Positions 1-11,343 of a DNA stretch of 64,000 bases are shown piece after piece. Position numbers and translations under genes: made by a program. The notes beneath the pieces were generated by a model. The model had not been told where the DNA came from and made no database searches. It saw only the letters and a list, made by a program, of their open reading frames with translations. Source of the stretch: Omphalotus guepiniiformis (Eukaryota; Basidiomycota; Agaricomycetes; Agaricales; Omphalotaceae); assembly GCA_028554645.1 (NCBI GenBank), contig JAQOOI010000061.1:496001-560000 (forward strand), in the 5' to 3' direction. Within the stretch, counting starts at the first letter, position 1. Each line of letters starts with the position of its first letter.

Positions 1-147
1 AAAGAAAACACAGAAAATAATCCACTTCTTCAGCACAGCACAGCCTTGGAGGGGGAGAGGAGGAGGAGGCCCACATTCCCATTCGCATAAATCGCTCAAA
101 TGTCTAACGTAAAAAAAAGGGTACTACTCTCCTTAACCCAACCCCAT

Positions 148-3100
148 TCAACTTCCAGATTGAGGCGGAGGAGTAGCAGCGTTATGAGCCAGGAACGGAT
201 TCTGGTAAAAGCTACCCGTGGGATGCCATTCTGCGTTCCCAGGCACAGACACGTTTCCCCACATCGACGAACCGACATTCAAAGGTGGAGGCACACGAGG
301 CGTTCCGAACCCGGGTGGTCCATGAGGATGCCCGTGGACTGCTACGCCCATACCGACACCGACACCGACACCAGGCGCGAGTGATAAACCAGGTGGACCC
401 CAGGGAGCTCGTTCTCCAATAGCACTCCTCGTAGGACTGTTCGCTGGACCTCCTGGTGGACCCCATCCCTGGCCTATAGAACTAGCACGTCTACCTTTAG
501 ACACAGGTACAACCTCGTCATCATCCGCAGCGAGCGCCGACGACCCCAACACACCCTTCGGACTTGGACTACGTCGAACAGGCGATCCAGACCCGGAGCT
601 TGGAGCACCGCTATCAGCGGTAGACGTCGAAGTCGAAGAGCTACTATTGTTGATCGCAGACGGACGAGCGATCGGGGCTAGGGGTCGCGTGATGGGTCCG
701 GGGTCAGTAATAGACATGCGTCGATTCCCAGGTGTTTGGGCTGGGAGCATAGCTGGGGCAGGTCCACCTGCCAACAGCGACGCTGAGGATGAATGGGACA
801 GAATCGTGGACTTGTGAGGGGGACCAATGGGAGCGGGTGGTGCGCCTGGCATGCCTCGGGCGAAGGATGCCGTAGGATCGAAAGGACTTGCACCAGTTCC
901 CGAGTAATTCCTTGGAAGTGCAGATGGTGCTAGGCCAGAGGAAGGAGGGGGAGGACCAGAGTGTCCTGAAGGTCCAGCGTGAGGCGGTGGAGGCATCGAA
1001 GGACCTGGAGCAAAACCAAATGGCGCCGGACTGAAAGCAGGCACTCTGGGAGACATAGCAGGTTGAGACATCATGCCAGGAGGTTGGCCATAAAGAGGCG
1101 TCTGTGGAGGAGGAAGGTGAGACCCAAGATGGGGTGTGATGGGGGTCGAGGGAGTCGACATCTGCGCAACGATAGGGCGAGGCTGATGGTGCTGAGGTGG
1201 CTGGTGCTGCTGGCTTGTTTGAGGAGAGCGAGAAGAAGCCAGCGATGTCGACGACGAAGGAGCAGAGACAGGGGGAGGCTTATTGAGAATCTTCTTCGAG
1301 GCACCATTGATACCTCTGGAAGGAGTGGAACCAGACGCAATTGCATTTCTAGGCGACGCGGGCCCTACAGCTCCGCGCGCGTTCTTGGCGGAGTTCTGCA
1401 TAGCCTTCTGCTGAGCAGCCTTATCCTTTGCTTCCCTCTCCTCCCTCTCTTTCTTCTCCTTAGCCTCCCGTTCTTCACGTTCCTTCTTCTCCTTCTCTTT
1501 CCTCTCCTTCTCTCTTTCTTGCCTTTCCTTCTCCGCAGCAGCTTTCTCTGCCTTCTCTAGACGAATTCGTTCCTCCCTCTCCTCTTTAGCTTTCCTCTCC
1601 TTCTCTTCCTTTTCTCGCCTCTCCGCCCTCAACTTGTCTTCCTTCTCCTTTCTCTTCCTCTCACGCTCAGCTTCCCTCTCCTTCTCTTCCGCAATACGTT
1701 TCCTCCTTTCTTCATCCTTACGCTGCCTTTCCTCGTCTTGTGCCTTCTTAAGAGCCTCACGCTTCGCACGTTCCTCTTCGCGTCGCTTGCGCTGCTCTTC
1801 CTCTAAAGCAGCCTGCTTTGCCTTCAGCGCAGCCTCTTCAGCAGCCTTCTCAGCAGCTTTTTGGGCCTTTTCTTCTTCCTTGGCGAGCTTCTGTAGTCTG
1901 GAGAGGGTAAGGTAGTTCGTGTCAGGTTCATCATCAAAATCAACAAAATCAGAGAGAGAGGAGAGAGAGGAGGATACGGAAGGTGAGGGGGAGGGTGTCG
2001 GTGAGGGTGATGGAACAGATAACGTAGGAGATGGAAGGATAAGGGAAGAAGATGAGTTACGATGAGAAGACGATGGATGAGTAGATAGCGGGAAGAAAAA
2101 GTAATATAGATGAGCAAGATATCGAATCATGATATCCACACGTGTTTCAACGACCGAAAATGCGCAAAAATGCCAACAGATGTGTATGGCAATGCAAGGG
2201 GGAAACAAGAAGGGACAAAATCAGAGAAGGAACATATCATAAAAGGAACATCCAGAGCGGGCACGAGTATGACCATGAGCCCAAACAGAAGCGTGACGTG
2301 CAGGGCAACAAAGCACCGGTACAACGGAAAAACCGCGCCATTCAACTTGAACGCAGGAAATACACGAGGAGGACAGGACGCAAGCAAGCAAGCAAAGTAC
2401 GAGCGACACGAGCCATATAAGCGATATGTTGATCAACTTCGGCAAAAGTACCCCATTGTGTTCAACTCCCCTCTGCTTGCTCACGCGCCCTAACATCCAA
2501 CAACCGAACAACCCGGCATTGGCGTGTTGTAATGAGGCGCATGGCGAACGCCGACAAGGTCGCCAACTAGCGCACGCAGTAGCATCGCGGGACACGTAAC
2601 GAAACAGAAAACAAAAAAAAGAATCTGAGAACAGAGTACCCACCTCTTCTTATCCTTCTTCTTCTGGTTTGCAGTCTGCTTCTTTGCCTCCCTCTCCTTC
2701 GATTGTTTGTCCTCGTCCTCTAGTTCTCGAAGGAATTGCTGCTGACGTTCTTGCGCGACCTAATTAATGAGGAGAGCAATGAGTCAGCATGAGACCTAGG
2801 CGTCGGTAGAAAAAGAAGGGACCAGGTAAACAAGGAGGATGTGTATGTAAAAGAGACGAATGGTAGACGGATGGGCAGCATAATTCGAAGGGAAGGGGGA
2901 TCTTCGGCAATAGATGAATTTGCAGTAGACCAACCTTCTCACGATAGGCCTTTAGAACGCGCTGTTCGAACATGCGGGCGGCAAAGATACTGAACATGCG
3001 TTTGCCTTCTTCCATTTTCTGCTCTTCAGTCATGACCTAGAACAATAGCATGGTCAGTGATCAACTCGGATATACGAATGAGATAAACAGCGATGATCCG

Positions 3101-6100
3101 TAATTCGTAGCACAAAGGCCGCCGGCGTGTGAGCGGGCAACGACCCAGCTGCGGGAGACTCGATCGCGTCAAAGACAATAGGAAACGCTCAACTCACCTC
3201 CTCCTCTTCATCCTCCTCATCCTCATCCTCGTCGTCTTCATCCTCATCAGACCCGCCTTCTCCGTCATCCTCCGACCCAGCATCGGACCCATCATCCTCG
3301 TCGTCCTCTGAATCGTCCTCCACATCAGCAGCGGCTTCTTCTTCGCGCTGCATACGGCGCTCAGCGAGCTGCTCCATCATCTCGAGAAACTTTTGACCAT
3401 CATTCTTGAGTAGATCGTCGGCTACAGTTAAGATGTTGCCTGGACCTAAGGACGCCATGGTGGTAAATTTGAAGACATATTCAAGTCGAAAGAGTAGCAC
3501 GGTAGATAAGGTAGTGTAATCGGGAAAGGAATGGAAAAGATCAGAGTTAGCACTCGTTAAATAAAGAGAGAAAGATAAAAGATAATGGATTGAGTGTAAC
3601 TCAAGCAAGGCACTCGACCGTCGTGTTCCGCGGATCAGAAACGCCCGAATGATGCCATCCATGTAATTTTCAGAAAAAGTGGAGATTGGGGGGGAAAGAG
3701 AAAGACAACCAAGGAGAAAAAAAGAAATGAAGACCCACCAGTAACAGTCAAGCTACTTCCAAGATTGAAGAAGCCATCTCTACCACCAGCACCTTTTCCA
3801 TTGACCTGCTGCTGCCCCCGCCTCGCCGATCTTTGTGGCGGAACTTGACTCACCCTCCTCCTCCCATTCTTTCCATTCCCACCATTCGGAACGAGATCCT
3901 CGTCCTCTTCAGCATCAGGATCATCCTCATCCTCATCCTCCTCCTCTTCATCCTCCTCATACTCATCCTCGTCTTCTTCATCTTCATACTCGCCATCATC
4001 ATCAGGATCTTCATCATCGAATTCCGAATCCATATGATGTTGTGGAGGTGGATGCTTCGCCTGTTGCTGCTGTGGGTGCTTGCCACGTCCGTTTATCATC
4101 GGCTGTTGGCCTTTGCCTCGGCCTTTAGAATTGGGAGGATGATTAGTCGGAGGATGATGTGGATGGCCTATAACAGCGCCGTTTTTGTCCAACTCGACAG
4201 AACCGGGGAAAGGACCTGGACCAGGAGGAGGTGGGATCGTTCCGCCTGAAGAAACGTATTTCTGTTGATAGTTGGCATATTGCTCCAATTCATCATAATA
4301 CGCATCGTAGAGCACTTCCAATTCTTCCTCGATAGCGTTCCTATAATCACAAACAAACCCAAAAAAAAGTGCAAAAAAACGAAAAAAGAGAATGAGAACG
4401 CAAAGAACACGAAGAAAAAAATTCCTTTCACAACTGACCGCTTTCTGCCACAGACAGCGCAGGAACAAGAATGTTTCTGTTGCTCTTTCATCTTCTTCAG
4501 AACAGTATCCTTCTCGATCTTAACGAGATTCCTTCTCTCCTCTTCTCCGAGTCCAAGCCAAAACTCTTTGATCCTCTCCCTCTCCTCAGTAGTACTAGTA
4601 CTCCATATCTTACTATTACTCTTCTGTGCCTGACTGGCACCATTCGCACCACTACCCCCAGGCGGTCTGCCCTTATGCTGTCCAGACGCATTAGACGACG
4701 GCGGCGACGAATGATGATGCTGTGGCTGCTGTTGCTGAGGATACGCATGAGGTGGAACAGGCGCTTTCGAAGCAGCTCTAGCCGACCTCGTCGACTGTTG
4801 CTGCTGCTGTTGCTGCTGTTGCGCTTGTTGCTGAGTCTGATTATAAGTCATTGGCTTTTTCCCAATAGAAACTTGTGATGGCTGCTGAGGCGGCGTAGCT
4901 GCCTGAGTTGTCGTCGTCGTCGTCGACGTCGTGCGACCGACTCGCATGGCGGGTGAAGATGCAGAAAATGATGACAAAGCATCTTGTCCTGAAAGGTTGG
5001 CTCCTCCACGTTCTCGGCCCGCGGCTATGCTCGGCATCGGCGTTTCCCGTGCCGGATCACCGTTGTTCGGTGTTTGGACCGAAATCGGAGCCGAGGCCGG
5101 GACCGGAGCGGGAGGATGAAGGGGTCGAGATGGTTTATCTACTACTCTAGTATCAGTAATAGTATTACCTATTCCAATAGGAATAGGCGCAAGCGCAGCT
5201 GCGGCGTCTTGAATTGCCTTGTTGAATTCTGGGTCAGAGAATAACGCAGGGTCGAAACGAGGCATTTTTTGTGCGCCGACGTTCGTACCCGTACCCTTTG
5301 AAGCCGCTATTGCTTGTGCAGCCTGCGGCAAGTTCGCACCAGACCGCACCATCTGCTGTGCAATCGAGTACATAGCTTCCGCCTACATACAATGTAAATC
5401 CACACCACATACCACCATTTACCCAACGTCGAAGGAAGGTTTGATTTCAACCCGATTTTGAGCGAGACGAGGAGGGTTTTGCATTTGCATTTGCATTGCG
5501 ATACATAGAAGAAAGATAACAGAAAACAAAAAAAGCAATCGTAAGCAATCCTGCCTTTAGGCACGAAAGAACAAAACAAAAAGGTTCCTACAAAGTTTCG
5601 TATTCTCTCATCATCCACAATACCACCCAATCCTCCTCCTTGGACCAACCCTTCCTTGATCGTTTCACCAAGCCTGATCGCTCCCGGAGGTACACTCCCA
5701 AGGTTCGGTAACGGGACTTTATACAACCCCTCCATAACCTTCATCGCTTCTTCATCAAACAAAGGCTCGCTCAACGGTCCAATCCCAAACCCAAGATCGA
5801 AATCACCCCCAGCACCATCATCTTCATCTTCATCCTCATCTTCATCCTCAACCTCCATCCTCAATCCCATCCCTATTCCTGCATGTGCGTGTATATCCGC
5901 AGGAATACCATCGAAATCAGAAGAACGCGTGTATACCTTCCCCTGAACAGAACTCTCCTTCTCATTCTCCTTCGCCAAAAATTGTTCAAGGATAACTCTC
6001 TCCTGGGCTAACCTCGCTTCTTCTCCTTCTTGGTCGGGCTCAGAAGAGCTAGGACCTCGGCTCCTGCTCCTGCTCCTGCTCCTGCTTTTCATGAACCCCC

Positions 6101-7049
6101 CAGGAGACCCTTCAAACTCCAACTCGAGTTCATAATCCTCATACTCCAAATCCGTATCACCCCCATCCTCCTCACCTCCACCCTGATCATCCACCCTCTC
6201 TACGACTTCCCCGCCCTCTCCTTCCCCTCTCACTTCACTAGGAGCAGTCTTCACCGCACTATACACATGCACCCTCCTCACAAATTCAGGACGGGCGTTA
6301 ACATCACCCTCCGTCCCAGGAGCATAATACTCCTCTTCCACCGTCGTTTGGGTCGTAGTAGCACCCATATGCGCCAAACTCTTCGCGATATCAGACAACG
6401 CAGCTCTATACGCCGGATCAGCGAGTTTTGAACGGTCGAACGCAGGGTAAGGCGTGAACGATTCAGTGGGACCGGGTGCCGCGGCGTTGGTGGAAGTCGG
6501 GGTAGGGTTTCCAGGAATACCGACATCCAGAGGTGTCCCAGTTAACAGCGAAGAAGCGATAGAGGAGATAAGAGCAGGGTCAATGGCTGTCGTTGAACCA
6601 GGTGGCATTGAGTTCACATCCGAACTCAGTTGTTCTAATTCATCCTCTCCATCGCCATCTCCATCTCCATCTCCATCTCCACCATCAGCGCCATTCCCAC
6701 CCTTCTTCCCCTTTTTCTTCCCCTTCTTCTTCTTATTCTTTCCTCCACCCTCACCCACAGCAGCATCACCGCCACCCGGCACCACGGACACTGGTACTGT
6801 CGTCGTCGTCCCAGACCTATTCGACGCTGGTGGCACGCTGCTTCCTTTTGTTGGAGGTGGTGGTGGCAGCATCATTCCTGTCGATGGGACCGGGACAGCA
6901 GTAGAGTTCGGGGAGGAGATCGTATTCGTATTCGTATTCTGCATCTCCGTCTGAACAGTCTCTTCCACCGTCATCTTCACCTCCATACCCTTCCCTTTCA
7001 TCGGCACACGCGTACGGCTAACCACTCGTGCAGGTTTTTTACTTGGCAT
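148..7049 (-). CDS. NST1: NST1-like stress response protein, seven exons, 1739 aa
   Basis: Exons on the minus strand: 7049-5592, 5382-4439, 4340-3739, 3445-3198, 3036-2935, 2759-2644, 1897-148; all introns are GT-AG and phases agree. The signature NST1 block is rebuilt across the second and third introns: a helical stretch ending [10 protein letters not shown], followed by [20 protein letters not shown] (about residues 745-850). Exon 4 begins with the conserved [17 protein letters not shown]. Order of parts: basic Lys/Gly run near 110, polyQ near 660, NST1 core, Asp/Glu-rich stretches around 900-1080, a very long Lys/Glu/Arg coiled coil at about 1085-1335, then a Pro/Ser-rich tail. NST1 proteins act in cytoplasmic salt and stress responses; yeast Nst1 lies in P-bodies. 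The start is the first ATG in frame (7049). Larger than ascomycete members, mainly through low-complexity expansions. Identity is firm; exact function here is inferred from the family. Confidence 0.9.
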
Positions 7050-7071
7050 TCTCCCAACTCGCAACTCGGGC

Positions 7072-7080
7072 TTATATAAA
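7072..7080 (-). promoter_or_regulatory. TATA-like motif upstream of NST1
   Basis: On the minus strand a TTTATATAA motif lies about 25-30 nt before the chosen ATG at 7049. That spacing would put transcription initiation almost at the start codon, so either the leader is extremely short, translation starts further in, or the motif is fortuitous. Confidence 0.3.
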
Positions 7081-8162
7081 GAGCAAAGAGCAGAGCAGAG
7101 CAGGTAGATTCAAGGTTTTAAGATTTATGAGAATATCGAACTCGGAGTCGGAGTCGAGGGTAAGGTGGGATTCAAAAAAGTCGTGATATGCAGTAATTGT
7201 TGATGAATGATTTCGATGGATGATGGTGGTGCCACTAAAAGTAATACCAATATAAGCTTTTCTGTCAATCGCGAAACAAAGCACTACAAGCGAAAACGCT
7301 GGAGTGAGTGGCACGTACATTGACAATGATAAAGGTCAAAACACGTTCTAAGAAAGCAAGGCCAGGCCAAAGAGACCTCTTTGTCCAAGAAAGTCGCGTG
7401 AGGCGTGTGGTGGGGCGTAACGTCAAGTTTGCCTAAATCCGCTCGCTAATTACACGTTCGGATATTGATATCGAGTACTGAGTCTTGACCTTTCTCGCAA
7501 ACGTCCTTGTAGAAACCTATCGTTCTTGATGTTGCTAACGATATATCTTGTGCGGTATCTGCAGTACAAATGAGTCTCGCGCAACCTTTCCAGAATGAAT
7601 TACTATGCATATGACGGCAAAGCGCTCGGGTGGCAAAACACGATATAGATAATCAACATTATCCACCGAGCGACGAGCGTACATCACAATCACATCCACA
7701 AAACCCGATAATACAACCCGAACATACCTTCAAGGTCACTCCAATCTTCAGCTTCCCAAGTCTCAACAACACACCCCAAACGCAAACGCAAACGCAAACG
7801 CTCCCGAACCAGTCCAGTTACTCCAACCCAAAGTTCTCAGAAACCACCGGTACGGTAGTCTTCGCGAAGCGTCTATATCAAGCAGCAAAAACTTGCAGAG
7901 AATTCTGAGTAGCGAAGCCTTAGAGTAGTAGGTGGAGTATATTGTAGTGAAAGAGTAAGAGGCCAAAAGCGCCTCCCGCAATTCTCGGCAAAAATATCCG
8001 GTGGGAGTTCTCACGGAGGTTTTTATGTACATCCGCCCTGATCATGACTCCCGGAAGTATGCCGATCTCTTGGATTCCAGAGCCGATAAATCCGACTCAG
8101 AAGAGAGAGGGTAGGAGAGATCATGAGCGCACTTATACTTTCTATTCCTGTACTTGAGTATC
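7081..8162. other. Intergenic region, nothing convincing
   Basis: About 1.1 kb between NST1 and tRNA-Ser. It contains a short CGCAAA run near 7779-7800 inside a 92-codon open frame that begins with GTG, not ATG, and shows no recognisable domain. It probably holds the NST1 promoter and 5' leader. Confidence 0.5.
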
Positions 8163-8257
8163 GGCGCTATAGCCAAGTGGTTACGGCGACAGATTCGAAT
8201 CCCATTCGAAACATCTGTTCCTCTTTGAGGGCGCAGGTTCAAATCCTGCTGGCGTCG
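8163..8257 (+). tRNA. tRNA-Ser (anticodon CGA) with a 13-nt intron
   Basis: The acceptor strands 8163-8169 and 8250-8256 pair fully, allowing G-U pairs, with G at the discriminator position as in serine tRNAs. The anticodon stem 8189-8193 pairs with 8214-8218 and the loop reads TTCGAA before the intron 8200-8212, which lies at the usual position one base after the anticodon. A long variable arm with a CCTC/GAGG stem (8220-8230) marks a class II tRNA. The T arm is GCAGG-TTCAAAT-CCTGC. A T-run at 8279-8284 can serve as the Pol III terminator. Confidence 0.93.
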
Positions 8258-8278
8258 TTTATAATTGATGCTTGTAAA

Positions 8279-8284
8279 TTTTTT
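8279..8284 (+). terminator. Pol III terminator of tRNA-Ser
   Basis: Run of six T residues 21 nt after the tRNA-Ser discriminator base. Confidence 0.6.
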
Positions 8285-8659
8285 CATAGGGCCTTGGATA
8301 GATAGATAGATACACAGCTCCGCAATGTGCGTCGAACCTCAAGGGTTCAGCTGGTATACTTTAGAATGAGTTTGAGGCTTGGGCGCTAATTTGTTCACTT
8401 GTAAATTGTATGTGCCGGATATGATGAGTAGTATAAGCAATATAGTGGTTTATGAAGTATTTTTCATTAGATATGCAAAGAATCAATATCTGTTCGATAT
8501 ATTTGCTACGGCCTTTCTTCCCTCATCCCCCCCAATACGTAGTACACACGACCACCTCACCCTCAAATACGAGATACGTAGTAGCTACGATCCTCCCTCC
8601 GTCGCACTCTCCACCGTGACACTCGGGTTCCACTACGAACAAGAAAAGACATCATCAAT

Positions 8660-9968
8660 CTAGCCGACTAATATAACAGTTAGAACCAAAACCAGACTTA
8701 CGTTGACCATACAATAAACCGGTACGCCCTCTAATACCAATGAATCCGGGTCTGAGTCCGACGGTTCTGGGACTTTGTTTTCTTTCTCTGCTGTTGTGGT
8801 TTTTCGTGGTTTGGATGCGGAGTTGGATTTGGAGTTGGAGTTGGGTTTGGATGGGGGGATGGGGGTGGGGAATAGGCCTTTTGAGTTGACTTTACCGATT
8901 CCGATTAGGGTTTTGGGTTCGGTTAGCTGAGTAGGGTAGGTAGGGTGTGTTGTGAGAGTGAGTAAGTGAGGATGATGGATGGAAGGAGGGTAGCACTTAC
9001 CTCGAACCCGAGATGCGCATAACGATCTCTTGATCGTATTGATGATGCTTCAAGGATGAATGGGTTCGGACTTGAAAGTGCTTTTGCGTGGGTGTATCCT
9101 TCGCGCATTAGGATTGACATTATGCCTATTTCACACAAGGAGGCGAAAATCAGGAGGATTGAAAGCAAAAGGATACTAATAGGTAAATTCGTACTCACCT
9201 CTACCCTCAAAAACTTTCGATGTAAATATAACCTGAAGGTACCAAGCTTCCTTCTGTGTATACTTCTTACCTTTCTTCTCGAAGGATAACGAAGCAAAGG
9301 TTTCGTCGAATACTTTATGTGTGATGTCGGTGTAGATTTGTGCGCGCTGGGACAGTGGACAGTCACGGTAGATACAGCACACTGAATTGAACGCCCGAGC
9401 CTCAAAGACCATGGGATAGTAACTCACCTTCAACCCAGGTCTTCCCCAACCTTTAAACACTTTGATCACTCCTCCCTTTAGATAAGTCCTCCTCTTCATG
9501 CTTTTACCGGGAGGATACCAACACGCAGCACCAGCTACGTTTGTGCCGTTCGGTAATACGGTCCCGTTTGATGACGGTGCAGACTCGGAGGAGGTGGTGG
9601 TGGTGGAGGTAGAAAGAGCAATGACGACTCGACCACCGCTGAGATGACATGTTTTCAATAGAAATGTGTAGAACCACACTATGTTCATGCCTTCTTGAGT
9701 TTCGAGGGATTTAGGTGCCTTCGATGCGTGAGCGTGAGGTCAGACGAATGATCAATAAAGATTGAACTATGTAAGTAAGGGTGAAGATGATATTACTCAC
9801 CGTAAGTGCATTAACACCACCGATGTAATTCATAAGCCTATCCTCCACAAATGCACCTCCAGCTACATATCCTACATTATCAAGCTCATCATATCGAGCT
9901 TCGCGTACGTGGAAAGTTTCGTTTCCGACTGTTATGTCGAAAGGTGCTGGGGAGGGTGGGATTGGCAT
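8660..9968 (-). CDS. GNAT-family N-acetyltransferase, five exons, 332 aa
   Basis: Exons: 9968-9801, 9718-9428, 9346-9199, 9125-9001, 8926-8660, with GT-AG introns. The start ATG at 9968 opens MPIPPSPAPFDITVGNETFH. The fold follows the fungal GNAT layout: an N-terminal strand with VREARYDELDNVGYVAGGAF, a middle part WYPPGKSMKRRTYLKGG, the segment EAWYLQVIFTSKVFEGRG where the acetyl-CoA pyrophosphate loop is expected (Q/RxxGxG/A, only loosely matched here as EGRGIMS), then LEASSIRSRDRYAHLGFE, which matches the usual strand 6/helix 4 region. The C-terminus is Ser/Lys/Asn-rich and ends near VPVYCMVN. A donor-like GTAAGT follows that, so an extra intron and a different last few residues are possible. 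The substrate is unknown. Confidence 0.78.
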
Positions 9969-11343
9969 GGCCCGAGGGGTTCAAAACATGGTGACCTTGA
10001 GAATGTCCGAGTTTCGATTTATATAAAGGACGTTTCGACAAGCGAGAGCGCAGCCTTCGGGCGCATGCTACCCTGGCATGTCTGCGCGCTTGCGCTGTTT
10101 ATCCCAGAGGACAAGAAGAAATTGAAGGAGGTTTTACCGTCCAGACGTTGATGCTAATCAGTTTTCTTTCGGATTGAGATGACGGAGTAAGATGGATTGA
10201 CATAGTTTAGTAGAGTGTGTATACAGATTACGGTGCTGTGATGAGTAATAGTGTATTACAGTGACAGTATCAGGCTGATATCGCTTTTGTGCCTTGTCCT
10301 GCGAATATTCGAATCAGTAATAAAATTGCTGTTGCGTTGAATTCTTCAAGTTAGATAGAGCTCCAATTTTGAGTATCAAGATTCTTACTAAAGTTACTAA
10401 GTGACTAAACAGCTTGCCCACGAGAGCCTACGAGTCGCGAATCAACTTGAATGGTGAAATGAAGACGGTAACAATAATATGATGTTAGATTGAGATGATT
10501 GGTAGAGGGTAAGGCAAATATATCCATACGAGGAGTGCACTACCATCATTCAATGTATGTTGAACCCCTTCATCGACCCACCTCGAGTTTGCTCCCGAGT
10601 CATCCTTGGCGCCACCGAGGTCCGAGTTTCTTGTGTCTTAGAGTCAAGAGGAACTTGCCGAAGTTCATCCAATGACATCTACAGCTTTGAGTATGAATGG
10701 AGATCGTTGAACAAGAGACGGCGGAAGGGTCCAAAATTCATAAATGCAAATGTTCAATCGACTCCTGTCTGCAGACGCGATATGCCCTGACATGCCCCGC
10801 ATTGCCCCGTTGCCCCCTCGAAATGTCAAGACGAAATATGATCGAAAAGCTTTCTTTGCGGAAGGTTTTCAATGCTAAGCGCTAAGGGGCAGACCAGTTC
10901 ATTGATGGGTGCTGGGCTGCGCTGGGCCTGACGAAACCATAGTACAGCGGCCTATACATAGTACACTCCTATGCATCGGAATCTGTAAAATGCTGAGACA
11001 ACACTCCCGCATTCTTTACCTACAGATCCTGAGAATTTGCAATTGTACAATCTTTGGGGCGACTTACTGAGCTGCAGCCTGCTAGATACACAAGTTCGCT
11101 AGTCAAATGATCTTGCAAGTCACCAGAATTTATCCTACTCTCTGAACTGGCAGGTGAAAAGTGGAACGACGAGGGAACGATCGGACAAAGGCAGATGAAA
11201 AGAGTCAAGACGCGTCGTTGCCGTGCCGGGTCAAACCGGTCACGTGGTGTGCCGTTTTAAGTGATGCGCGTCATGACAGGACCCCCAAGAGGTTTACGTT
11301 GGCAGACTGAGCCTCTTTAAGCACTTAATCCGCAACCACCATC
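9969..11343. other. Divergent intergenic region (GNAT / acyl-CoA synthetase)
   Basis: About 1.37 kb between two divergent genes, so it should contain both promoters. Open frames at 10557-10885 are short and have no recognisable domain. No clear TATA box or repeat was seen. Confidence 0.5.

Noticed and set aside
3833..4249. Plus-strand ORF rich in Ile/Leu opposite the NST1 acidic region
   Set aside because: A shadow of Asp/Glu codon runs on the other strand, not a membrane protein.
7630..7908. 92-codon frame between NST1 and tRNA-Ser
   Set aside because: It starts at GTG, includes a CGCAAA microsatellite and has no recognisable domain.
8042..8287. Minus-strand ORF across tRNA-Ser
   Set aside because: It is the antisense of the tRNA and its flank.
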